Positions 1 through 5,627 of a stretch of 13,447 nt of DNA are shown here, in pieces. Source of the stretch: Comamonadaceae bacterium (lineage in GTDB: Bacteria; Pseudomonadota; Gammaproteobacteria; Burkholderiales; Burkholderiaceae_C); NCBI GenBank assembly GCA_947451445.1, contig CANFZJ010000043.1, forward strand, positions 1 to 13,447. The letters are read 5' to 3'. The notes beneath the pieces are model-generated. The model saw only the letters and a program-made list of their open reading frames with translations, was not told the origin of the DNA and ran no database searches. Both the position numbers and the translations under genes were made by a program. How positions within the stretch are numbered: position 1 is the first letter of the stretch; each line of letters starts with the position of its first letter.

Positions 1-300
1 CAGGTGGGGGAACAGCGCAAAGCTCTGGAACATCATGGCCGTGCCGCGCTCGGCGGCGGGCAGGTCGGTGATGTTGCGGTTTTCCAGCAGGATGTCGCCG
101 CTGCTGACCGACTCGTGCCCCGCCACCATGCGCAAAGTGGTGCTCTTGCCGCAGCCCGAAGGCCCCAAAAGACAGCAGTAGCTGCCCTGGGCGATGCGCA
201 GGTTGATGCTGTCAACAGCGGGCTTGCCCGATCCATAGCGCTTGGTCAGCGCGATGATTTCGATGGCCGAGGGCGTGGGGGTCGTAGAAGGGGTTTGCAT
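1..300 (-). CDS. ABC transporter ATP-binding protein, PotA/FbpC-like (N-terminal part only)
   Basis: The gene begins with an ATG at 300 and leaves the window at base 1 after 100 codons, so the signature (LSGGQ), Walker B and C-terminal regions are not visible. The translated part shows Walker A GPSGCGKST at residues 46-54 and a Q-loop (FQSFALFPHL) around residue 92. It also has the phrases TKRYG and DILLENRNITDLP, typical of importers for polyamines, ferric iron or similar solutes (PotA/FbpC/CysA group). Known role of the family: cytoplasmic ATPase that powers an inner-membrane permease. The partner permease and binding protein would lie to the left, outside the window. The substrate cannot be decided from this fragment. 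The gap to the upstream frnE-like gene is 102 bases and holds a GTGCAC hairpin, so the gene may have its own promoter. Confidence 0.88.
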   Translation of the reverse strand, partial: MQTPSTTPTPSAIEIIALTKRYGSGKPAVDSINLRIAQGSYCCLLGPSGCGKSTTLRMVAGHESVSSGDILLENRNITDLPAAERGTAMMFQSFALFPHL

Positions 301-365
301 ACCCACACCCTACGCATCAACTGTGCCAGCGTATGTACCCAATATTTCTATAAATTGCGTACAAA

Positions 366-384
366 GTGCACCGAGACTGTGCAC
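366..384. repeat. GTGCAC double palindrome / small hairpin
   Basis: Two copies of the self-complementary hexamer GTGCAC (366-371 and 379-384) are separated by 7 bases, in the 102-base gap between the frnE-like stop (403) and the ABC ATPase start (300). The pair can fold into a 6-bp hairpin, followed on the minus strand by TTTGT. It could be a weak terminator for the frnE-like gene or a two-site operator for the ABC gene. The U-tract is poor, so neither reading is secure. Confidence 0.3.
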
Positions 385-402
385 AAAGCTTCTTGCCCCA
401 AC

Positions 403-1047
403 TTACTCCGCCGCAATTTGGCGCAGCGCCTGCGCAAACACCTCGGCTGGCTGCCCGCCGGAGATCAAATGCCGGTCGTTGATGATGACGGCGGGCACCG
501 AATGGATGCCGTGGTCGGTATAAAACTGCTCGCGCTCGCGTACCTCGGCGCCAAACTCGTCAGATGCAAGGATGGCCTGCGCCCGCACCGGGTCCAGCCC
601 CACCTGCGCGGCCACACGCACCAGCAGCGCGGGGTCGCTGGGGTTTTCGCCCTGGGTGAAGTAGGCGTCGAACAGCGCCTGCTTCAAGGCGTGCTGCTGG
701 CCCTCCCTTTCGGCCCAGTGCAGCAGGCGGTGGGCGTCAAAGGTGTTGTACACCCGGTCTTGCAGGCTGAAGCGAAAGTCAAAACCCAGCGCGGCCCCGC
801 GCGCCCGAATGCTTTCGCGGTTGGCCACGGCCTGCGCAGGCGTGGAGCCGTACTTGCGGGCCAGGTGCTCCACCTTGTTCTCCCCCTCGGGGGCCATCTG
901 CGGGTTCAGCTCGAAGGGCTGGAAGTGCAGCTCGGCGTGGATGCTGTCGCCCACCTCGGCCAAAGCCTGCTCCAGGGCCTTCAAACCCACCACACACCAG
1001 GGGCAGGACACGTCGGACACGAAGTCAATCTTGAGTTTTGTCGCCAT
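403..1047 (-). CDS. DsbA-family oxidoreductase, FrnE-like
   Basis: A 214-residue protein with a thioredoxin-fold DsbA-like domain over nearly its full length. Residues 9-18 read FVSDVSCPWC, giving the CPWC redox motif (Cys15 and Cys18) right after the first beta strand. A later SVPAVIIND segment supplies the cis-proline loop that faces the active site. Family members of this length without a signal peptide (FrnE type) are cytoplasmic thiol-disulfide oxidoreductases, some linked to oxidative-stress tolerance. No signal peptide is visible here, which supports a cytoplasmic location. The ATG at 1047 is preceded on the minus strand by a GAGG ribosome site and begins the conserved domain directly, so the start is well supported. 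It stands alone: a 522-base gap lies upstream and the next gene is an unrelated ABC ATPase. Confidence 0.9.
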   Translation of the reverse strand: MATKLKIDFVSDVSCPWCVVGLKALEQALAEVGDSIHAELHFQPFELNPQMAPEGENKVEHLARKYGSTPAQAVANRESIRARGAALGFDFRFSLQDRVYNTFDAHRLLHWAEREGQQHALKQALFDAYFTQGENPSDPALLVRVAAQVGLDPVRAQAILASDEFGAEVREREQFYTDHGIHSVPAVIINDRHLISGGQPAEVFAQALRQIAAE

Positions 1048-1098
1048 AGCGGCCTCGCTGTTTAAAAACCTGTGGACAGTGCTGGCATAAGCCTTTAG

Positions 1099-1107
1099 TT
1101 ATCCACA
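1099..1107 (+). promoter_or_regulatory. DnaA box, perfect TTATCCACA
   Basis: The 9-mer TTATCCACA matches the strong DnaA box consensus exactly. Two weaker relatives are nearby: TGTGGACAG at 1071-1079 (opposite strand, two differences) and TTACCCACA at 1218-1226 (one difference). All sit in an AT-rich gene-free stretch. This could be a DnaA-titrating or DnaA-regulated site, or part of an origin. A single perfect box can also occur by chance, so the function is an inference. Confidence 0.5.
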
Positions 1108-1140
1108 GGAAATAGGGTTTCTGAAAAGTTGTTCATATTG

Positions 1141-1168
1141 GCGTGACACCAAAAAAGCAGGGTCACGC
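1141..1168. repeat. Inverted repeat GCGTGAC/GTCACGC
   Basis: Arms GCGTGAC (1141-1147) and GTCACGC (1162-1168) are perfectly complementary over 7 bp, with a 14-base A-rich spacer. It lies between the DnaA-box-like sites upstream of the frnE-like gene. No T-tract follows on either strand, so it is not a clear terminator. A protein-binding site or RNA hairpin is possible. Confidence 0.35.
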
Positions 1169-1217
1169 ACATTCGGCCAAGCGGGATAAGCTGTTGATTA
1201 AAAAGGATAAAACAGAC

Positions 1218-1226
1218 TTACCCACA
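1218..1226 (+). promoter_or_regulatory. DnaA-box-like site TTACCCACA
   Basis: One mismatch to TTATCCACA, in the same orientation as the perfect box 119 bases to the left, and within the same AT-rich stretch. Support comes only from sequence match and proximity. Confidence 0.3.
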
Positions 1227-1330
1227 GAAGAGGCCGATCCTTACTACTACTACTATGTATTAATAAAGTATTTAGAAGAGTAGTTAACAGCCAAGTCCAA
1301 TCCAAACACATGGTTTTACAAAAAACCGAA

Positions 1331-1380
1331 TTGCTATTATTTTTATAGCTACAAAAGCAGATAAAACTTGCGCTAATGCC
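1331..1380 (+). repeat. Dispersed AT-rich hairpin repeat, copy A
   Basis: Starts TTGCTAT and contains the hairpin GCTAT (1333-1337) with a T-rich loop and ATAGC (1345-1349). A tail around GCAGATAAAACTTGCGC and a GCC end follow. The same arrangement recurs four more times in this window. This copy lies in gene-free sequence between the ykgJ-like and frnE-like genes. Confidence 0.7.
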
Positions 1381-1393
1381 ATAAATCGCCCAT

Positions 1394-1434
1394 GAAAATG
1401 CCCCCGCTGCGGACCAAAGGCCCACGGCGGGGGC
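1394..1434 (-). terminator. Rho-independent-type terminator, minus strand
   Basis: A GC-rich hairpin with arms at 1400-1412 and 1422-1434 (13 positions: 11 Watson-Crick pairs, one G-U wobble, one mismatch) and a 9-base loop. On the minus strand the stem is followed by ATTTTC, a short U-tract. It lies downstream of the minus-strand ykgJ-like gene and would end that transcript before the AT-rich region. No comparable T run follows on the plus strand. Confidence 0.55.
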
Positions 1435-1456
1435 ACAGTTCAAAAATGAAAGTCAG

Positions 1457-1566
1457 GACTCGGTAAGGCGTGGAGCCCGCCGCATAGCTCCGCTATGCAA
1501 GGGATTCACAACGACGCAATGCGCCCGAAGCTGGCGAGACACATGTGCAAGTTATTGCTTACCGAG
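1457..1566. repeat. Structured element bounded by a 9-bp inverted repeat
   Basis: CTCGGTAAG (1459-1467) pairs perfectly with CTTACCGAG (1558-1566), enclosing about 90 bases. Inside is a perfect 7-bp hairpin GCATAGC-TCC-GCTATGC (1482-1498) and the palindrome CACATGTG (1540-1547). It sits just downstream of the ykgJ-like stop codon (1570). The nested design resembles a small palindromic mobile element or a structured non-coding RNA. I cannot assign it to a family by reading alone. Confidence 0.45.
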
Positions 1567-1569
1567 CCC

Positions 1570-1836
1570 TCAGGGCCGGGTGGCGATTTCCAGCTGCTCC
1601 AGGTAGTGCAGCGCATGTGTCTGGCTGCTGCCGCACATGTCCGGTGCGGGCTGCAGCTGGCCACACACGGCGGGGCGTTCAGGCTGGCCGAAGATGCGGC
1701 ACAGGTTGGCATCGTCCAGCTGCACGCAGCGCACACCCGCAGGCTTGCTGATGCCGTTGACTACCGGCATGCCGGGGATGGGTGAGCTGATGCTGGGCGC
1801 GGTGCAACACGCGCCGCAGCCAAGGCGGCATTCCAT
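1570..1836 (-). CDS. YkgJ family cysteine-cluster protein
   Basis: An 88-residue protein with eight cysteines at residues 3, 7, 10, 11, 37, 46, 58 and 68. The opening MECRLGCGACC and the later GVRCVQLD and LCRIFGQP are characteristic of the YkgJ/UPF0153 family of putative zinc- or iron-binding cysteine-cluster proteins. The biochemical role of the family is not established. The ATG at 1836 directly precedes the first conserved cysteine, so the start is likely right. No good ribosome site is visible because copy B of the dispersed repeat abuts the start codon. The gene follows the flavoprotein gene by 51 bases on the same strand, so the two may be co-transcribed. A terminator hairpin lies about 135 bases beyond its stop. 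Confidence 0.87.
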   Translation of the reverse strand: MECRLGCGACCTAPSISSPIPGMPVVNGISKPAGVRCVQLDDANLCRIFGQPERPAVCGQLQPAPDMCGSSQTHALHYLEQLEIATRP

Positions 1837-1890
1837 AATGCTATTAATTATGTAGCTGCTTGCGCAGATAAAACGTGCGTTGCAGGCCTA
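1837..1890 (+). repeat. Dispersed AT-rich hairpin repeat, copy B
   Basis: Core GCTAT-TAATTAT-GTAGC (G-U at the last pair), then a tail resembling copy A (GCAGATAAAAC) and an AGGCC end. It fills the whole gap between the ykgJ-like start codon (1836) and the flavoprotein stop codon (1888-1890), and the stop lies inside the repeat end. The arms differ from copy A yet still pair. Confidence 0.65.
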
Positions 1891-2469
1891 TTCGGCATGT
1901 AAACGCCGTGCGGCCCATAGCACCTGGTCTATGACGGCTTGCACGCCTGTGCGGTGGTTGTCATGTTGCAGGCTGCCGTCTTCGGCAAAGGCTTCAAACG
2001 CGCGGCCCAGGGCGAATTGCTTGGGGGCGACCCAGCACTGCAGGTTCATCATCAGGGGTGCCAGGTGGCTCAGTGAGCGCAGGCCACCCAGTCCGCCGGG
2101 CGAGGCGCTCAACAGGCCGACCACCTTGCCGCTGAAGGCGCGGCTGCCGTCCTTCCAGACCGGGTCGGTCTTGACCGGGCTGGAGGCCCAGTCGAGCGTG
2201 TTTTTCAGCAGGGCGGTGTAGCTGCCGTTGTATTCGGGTGCGCAAATGATCCAGGCCGGGTGGTCGAACATCAGCTGCTTCAGGCGCAGCACGTCGGCGG
2301 GCGTGCCGGTGGCTTCCAGGTCGGCGTTGTACAGCGGGATGTTGAAGTCGGCCAGCTCGATGTGGGTGACATCGGCCCCGGCCTGGGTTGCCAGCTGGCT
2401 GGCGGCACGGGCCAATTGGCGGTTGTACGACTGCTGGCGGGTGCTGCCCGCGAAGATGAGTGTTTTCAT
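1888..2469 (-). CDS. NADPH-dependent FMN reductase family flavoprotein
   Basis: A 193-residue flavodoxin-fold protein. The N-terminus MKTLIFAGSTR followed by QQSYNRQLA matches the phosphate-binding loop of FMN reductases (GSTR-x-x-S-x-N). The central PEYNGSYTALLKNTLDW is the family's second flavin-binding signature, and SPGGLGGLRS is the third. Relatives (ChrR, YieF, SsuE-like) use NAD(P)H to reduce quinones, azo dyes, metals or free flavin in the cytoplasm. The physiological substrate cannot be read from sequence. The ATG at 2469 was chosen because it starts the conserved first strand. A GTG ten codons upstream (2499) is open but adds an unconserved tail. The LysR gene lies 74 bases upstream on the same strand, with repeat copy C between them. 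Confidence 0.88.
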   Translation of the reverse strand: MKTLIFAGSTRQQSYNRQLARAASQLATQAGADVTHIELADFNIPLYNADLEATGTPADVLRLKQLMFDHPAWIICAPEYNGSYTALLKNTLDWASSPVKTDPVWKDGSRAFSGKVVGLLSASPGGLGGLRSLSHLAPLMMNLQCWVAPKQFALGRAFEAFAEDGSLQHDNHRTGVQAVIDQVLWAARRLHAE

Positions 2470-2505
2470 GCGGCTGATTTCAACACAGGCCGCATGCACA
2501 GGCTA

Positions 2506-2562
2506 TATTGCTATTAAAAAAATAGCTGCCCACGCTGATCTAATCAGCGCTGCAGGGCTAAT
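2506..2562 (+). repeat. Dispersed AT-rich hairpin repeat, copy C
   Basis: TTGCTATTAAAAAAATAGC forms a 6-bp hairpin (GCTATT/AATAGC) followed by a GC-rich tail with CAGCGCTGCAGGGC. It spans the end of the LysR gene: the LysR stop (2544-2546) and its last few codons lie inside the repeat. This suggests the element inserted at the gene end and supplied the C-terminal residues. Confidence 0.65.
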
Positions 2563-3473
2563 TTCCATATGGATTCGGCGGCGGCCGTCATCTCGGCGGG
2601 CTGGCGGTACAGGCGGATTTCCACCGGTACTTGCCAGTCCGCGCCACCGGCTTCGACCAGGCTGTGGTGCTGCAGATCGTCTTTCACCAAACTCAGCGGC
2701 AACCAGGCCAGGCCGCGGCCTTCGATGGCCATGGTTCTGAGCAGGGCGGCGTGGTGGGCGGTGAACACCGGGGTGGCCCGCTGCAGCGGATTCGGCCCGT
2801 TGCCGTGCAGGGCCTGCATGCGGCTGCGCAGGATGGTGCCCAGCGCAGAGGCTTCGGAATAGGCCAGGATGGGGGGCGCCAGGCCCGGCCCGATAGGGTG
2901 CAGCGGCAGGCCGTTTACGCCGGGGGCCGATACGGGCACCAGCACGTCGTCGCTCAGGCGCAGCACCGGGTGCAGCCCGTCGTCCAGCCGCCCGGGCACT
3001 TCGGCATGGCCGTGGCACAGCACAAACTGCACTTTGCGCTGCAGCATCTGCTCTTCGCAGGCCTGCGAGCTGTCTGACATGGTTTGTACCGGGCCTAGCC
3101 GCAATTGCGCCTCCAGGCTGCCCAGCCAGCGCGGGAAGAAGGTGAGCGACAGCACATGGGTGGCGGCAAAGGTCAGGCTGACGGCGGCCAGCTCCTGGGC
3201 GGCGCGGGCCTTGATGCGGGCGGCCTCCAGGCTGGCCACAATTTCTTGCAGCAAGGGGAGAAAGCGTTCGCCTGCGGGGGTCAGCGTGGCGGGGTGGCCG
3301 CCCCGGTCGACCAGCTCTGCGCCGACCCATTCTTCCAGCGACCGGATATGGCGGCTGAAGGCGGGCTGGGCAATGGCGCGGATGTGGGCTGCGCGCGAAA
3401 AGTTGCCACTGTCTGCCAGCACCAAGAAGTCTTCCAGCCAGTCCAGGCTGAGGGGGCGGTTACCGGGGCCCAT
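2544..3473 (-). CDS. LysR-type transcriptional regulator
   Basis: A 309-residue protein of typical LysR length. Residues 8-70 form the N-terminal winged helix-turn-helix: SLDWLEDFLVLADSGNFSRAAH, then QPAFSRHIRSLEEWVGAELVDR and LTPAGERFL, all standard LysR landmarks. The remaining 220 residues fit the periplasmic-binding-protein-like effector domain. The gene is transcribed away from the DapA-family gene with a 127-base shared region, the classic layout for a LysR activator controlling its neighbour. I infer that it responds to the cluster's substrate or an intermediate. The ATG at 3473 gives the normal distance to the helix-turn-helix, though no strong ribosome site precedes it. The last codons fall inside a dispersed repeat. 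The effector is unknown. Confidence 0.92.
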   Translation of the reverse strand: MGPGNRPLSLDWLEDFLVLADSGNFSRAAHIRAIAQPAFSRHIRSLEEWVGAELVDRGGHPATLTPAGERFLPLLQEIVASLEAARIKARAAQELAAVSLTFAATHVLSLTFFPRWLGSLEAQLRLGPVQTMSDSSQACEEQMLQRKVQFVLCHGHAEVPGRLDDGLHPVLRLSDDVLVPVSAPGVNGLPLHPIGPGLAPPILAYSEASALGTILRSRMQALHGNGPNPLQRATPVFTAHHAALLRTMAIEGRGLAWLPLSLVKDDLQHHSLVEAGGADWQVPVEIRLYRQPAEMTAAAESIWKLALQR

Positions 3474-3600
3474 GGCCAGGGTTTTTTGGGGTGCGATACA
3501 TGTATGCGATATGGGTATTGGACCGGAAATGGCCTGGCGTCAGATGATACGGCCAGCCCAGCAATGCACTGGCCTTTACATCCCCAAGGAGACACACCCT
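3474..3600. promoter_or_regulatory. Divergent LysR / DapA-cluster control region with palindromic operator candidate
   Basis: This 127-base shared region holds the perfect 10-bp palindrome ATACATGTAT (3496-3505), flanked by GCG on one side and GCG after T on the other. A GTAT at 3515-3518 gives a second spaced inverted pair with ATAC at 3496-3499. LysR proteins commonly bind such AT-rich interrupted palindromes (T-N11-A type). A strong ribosome site AAGGAGA (3586-3592) serves the DapA-family gene. I could not fix -10 and -35 boxes with confidence. Confidence 0.45.
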
Positions 3601-4539
3601 ATGCCGTCCATCAGCAATTACCGCGGGATCATTCCCGCCATTTCCTGCCCCTTCACGCCAGACCACCGCATCGACGAACCCGCGTTGCGCAAGCTGGCGT
3701 CTTGGTTGGCCGGACACGACGGCGTGGTCGCCATCATGACCAACGGCCACACCGGCGAGGTGTTTTCGCTGACGCCCACCGAGCGCGCTGAAGTGACCCG
3801 CATCGTGGCCGATGAACTCAAGGGCCGCATGCCAGTGATTTCGTCCATCGTGTGCGAAGGCCTGGCTGAAGCGGCTGAACACGCCCGCATGGCCGCAGCA
3901 GCAGGTGCCGTGGCGCTGGACGTGATGCCACCGCACCACTGGCTGCGCTTTGGCTTTACCCCTGGCCACGCGCTGCAGTATTTCGACGCCATCCACCAGG
4001 CCGCACCGGGGCTGGACCTGGTGTGCCACGTCTACCCCGCGTGGACCCGCGCCTCGTACTCGTCGCAGCTGCTGGCCGACCTGGCGCGGCTGCCGTACTT
4101 GCAGGCCTTCAAGGTCGGCCAGCGCGACATGAACAAATACGCCCGTGACATCCAGGCCATCCGCGAAGCCGACCCCAGCAAGGCGATCCTGACCTGCCAC
4201 GACGAATACCTGCTGTCGTCCATGGTGCAGGGCGTGGACGGTGCGCTGGTGGGCTTTGCCACCTTCATCCCCCAGCTGATCATCGACCTGTGGAATGCCG
4301 TCCAAGCCGGTGACCTGAAAAAAGCCATGGCAGTGCAATCCATCATCACCCCGCTAAAAGACGCGGTGTACGGCGGTGGCGAACCTACTGGCGAGGCCCA
4401 TGCCCGTATGAAGGGCGGCATGTACCTGGCCGGTGTGATCGCCGACCCGACGGTGCGCCCCCCCACGGAAGCCCCGAACGGGAAAGAAATGGCCGCCCTG
4501 CGCGCCGCAGTGCAACAAGCTGGTTTGCTGCAACGCTGA
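3601..4539 (+). CDS. DapA/DHDPS family lyase or aldolase
   Basis: A 312-residue TIM-barrel protein of the dihydrodipicolinate synthase / N-acetylneuraminate lyase family, which use a Schiff-base lysine to cleave or form 2-oxo acids. Visible landmarks are TNGHTGE at residues 47-53, the catalytic tyrosine Tyr145 in CHVYPAWTR with Arg150 five residues on, and the Schiff-base lysine Lys171 in QAFKVGQRD. True DapA is a biosynthetic enzyme of about 290 residues. This protein's divergence and its place in a catabolic cluster argue for another substrate, such as a 2-keto-3-deoxy sugar acid or related hydroxy-keto acid (inference). The ATG at 3601 follows AAGGAGA by 8 bases. The frame stays open far upstream, but that part is the antisense of the LysR gene. 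The Bug-protein gene follows after 12 bases. Confidence 0.9.
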   Translation: MPSISNYRGIIPAISCPFTPDHRIDEPALRKLASWLAGHDGVVAIMTNGHTGEVFSLTPTERAEVTRIVADELKGRMPVISSIVCEGLAEAAEHARMAAAAGAVALDVMPPHHWLRFGFTPGHALQYFDAIHQAAPGLDLVCHVYPAWTRASYSSQLLADLARLPYLQAFKVGQRDMNKYARDIQAIREADPSKAILTCHDEYLLSSMVQGVDGALVGFATFIPQLIIDLWNAVQAGDLKKAMAVQSIITPLKDAVYGGGEPTGEAHARMKGGMYLAGVIADPTVRPPTEAPNGKEMAALRAAVQQAGLLQR

Positions 4540-4551
4540 ACAGGAGGCCGT

Positions 4552-5517
4552 ATGCAACGCCAACATTTCATCCGCACCGTCCTGGGCACCGTGGCTTTGG
4601 CCGCTGCTGCCAGCAGTTTTGCGCAGGGCTACCCCACCAAACCGGTGCGGGTGGTGATTCCGTTCCCGCCCGGCGGCACGCTGGACACCGTGGGCCGCCT
4701 GCTGGCGCTCAAGCTGGGCGAGCAGATGGGGCAGAACTTTATTGTGGAAAACAAGCCCGGTGGCAACGGCGTGATTGGTGGTGATACGGTGGCGAAGGCC
4801 CCGGCGGACGGCTACACGCTGCTGTTCAATGCCTCCACCTTCACCACTGCGCCGATGACGATGAAGTCGGTGCCCTACAACGTGACCAAGGACTTCACGC
4901 CCGTGGCGCTGGTGGCCAAGGCCCCGCTGTCGGTTGCCATCAACAAAAACCTGCCGGTGACCGACATCAAATCGCTCATCAGCTACGCCAAGGCCAACCC
5001 CGGCAAGATGACGTTTGCAGTCGGCTCCATCGGTTCGGCCGGGCATTTGTCGACCGAGCTGCTCAAGCGGGCCGGTAATCTGGACTATCTGATCGTGCCG
5101 TACAAGGGCACGGCACCGGCGTTCCAGGACTTGATTGGCGGGCAGATCGACGGGTTTATCGACCCGATTCTGGGCTCCTTTCAGTACCACAAGAGCGGCA
5201 TGCTGCGGGTGGTGGCGGTCACATCGGCCCAGCGCGCCACCAGCCTGCCCGATGTGCCCACCGTGGGCGAGACGATTCCGGGCTACGAGTTTTACAGCTG
5301 GTACGGCCTGTGGGGCCCCGCCAAACTGCCCGCCGACATTGCGCAGCGGCTGAACACCGAAATCAACAAGGCGCTGGCGGGCGATATGAAGGACAAGCTG
5401 AAAGAGCAGGGCCTGCTGCTCACGCCCGGCAGCATGGACGACTTTGCCAAGTTCCAGCGCAGCGACATGGAGCGGTCGCAAAAGATCGTGACCGAGGGCA
5501 ACATCCGTGTTGAGTAG
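4552..5517 (+). CDS. Bug/TctC family tripartite tricarboxylate transporter substrate-binding protein
   Basis: A 321-residue exported protein. Residues 1-24 form a signal peptide with an RQHFIR basic start, a hydrophobic Ala/Leu core and a likely cleavage after SSFA. The mature N-terminus YPTKPVRVVIPFPPGGTLD and the later VENKPGGNGVIGGD and PADGYTLLF are hallmark phrases of the Bug (Bordetella uptake gene) family. These periplasmic proteins bind carboxylic acids for TctAB permeases. No tctA or tctB gene is in the window, so this is an orphan receptor that must borrow a permease or act as a sensor. The ATG follows a GGAGG ribosome site (4542-4546) and the gene is 12 bases behind the DapA-family gene, so co-transcription is likely. 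The ligand is probably the cluster's substrate acid (inference). Confidence 0.94.
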   Translation: MQRQHFIRTVLGTVALAAAASSFAQGYPTKPVRVVIPFPPGGTLDTVGRLLALKLGEQMGQNFIVENKPGGNGVIGGDTVAKAPADGYTLLFNASTFTTAPMTMKSVPYNVTKDFTPVALVAKAPLSVAINKNLPVTDIKSLISYAKANPGKMTFAVGSIGSAGHLSTELLKRAGNLDYLIVPYKGTAPAFQDLIGGQIDGFIDPILGSFQYHKSGMLRVVAVTSAQRATSLPDVPTVGETIPGYEFYSWYGLWGPAKLPADIAQRLNTEINKALAGDMKDKLKEQGLLLTPGSMDDFAKFQRSDMERSQKIVTEGNIRVE

Positions 5518-5550
5518 GCACACCCCCAGTCTTCGCGCACTGCGTGTCGC

Positions 5551-5603
5551 TACGCCAACCCCCTTGCAGGGGGCAACGCTGGCGGCCCGGCAAAGCCGGT
5601 TCC
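5551..5603. repeat. Paired GC-rich hairpins, probable dispersed intergenic repeat
   Basis: Two adjacent perfect hairpins lie in the 110-base gap between the Bug gene and the dehydrogenase gene: CCCCCT-TGC-AGGGGG (5559-5573) and CCGGC-AAA-GCCGG (5587-5599). No T-tract follows, so neither is a normal terminator. The block resembles an intergenic repeat I associate with Comamonadaceae genomes. That resemblance is from memory and has not been searched. It may attenuate or stabilise the mRNA between the two genes. Confidence 0.45.
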
Positions 5604-5627
5604 GCGGCGTTCTGGAAGGGGCAGATC

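Larger units (their letters stand above)
1048..1569. other. AT-rich gene-free region with DnaA-box-like sites, hairpins and repeats
   Basis: No convincing gene lies between the frnE-like start (1047) and the ykgJ-like stop (1570). The stretch from about 1060 to 1395 is clearly richer in A and T than its neighbours. Contents from left to right: a DnaA-box-like pair near 1071 and 1099, a GCGTGAC/GTCACGC hairpin (1141-1168), a third DnaA-box-like site at 1218, a (TAC)4 tract (1242-1253), one copy of the dispersed AT-rich repeat (1331-1380), a minus-strand terminator (1394-1434) and a structured element (1457-1566). The only open frame here (minus strand, 1198-1443) has no ribosome site and an incoherent composition, and I do not treat it as a gene. 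Confidence 0.7.

Noticed and set aside
4..1065. Long plus-strand open frame of 353 codons
   Set aside because: It is antisense to the ABC ATPase and the frnE-like gene, and the translation is rich in Arg, Gly and His with no domain logic.
1198..1443. Minus-strand open frame of 81 codons in the AT-rich gap
   Set aside because: No ribosome site, overlaps a repeat copy and a terminator hairpin, and has no recognisable domain.
2869..3600. Upstream extension of the DapA-family frame
   Set aside because: The frame is open by chance through the antisense of the LysR gene. The ribosome site and family N-terminus place the start at 3601.
4354..5523. Minus-strand open frame of 389 codons
   Set aside because: Antisense to the Bug gene and the end of the DapA-family gene. 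The sense strand has signal peptide and family motifs, and the reverse has none.
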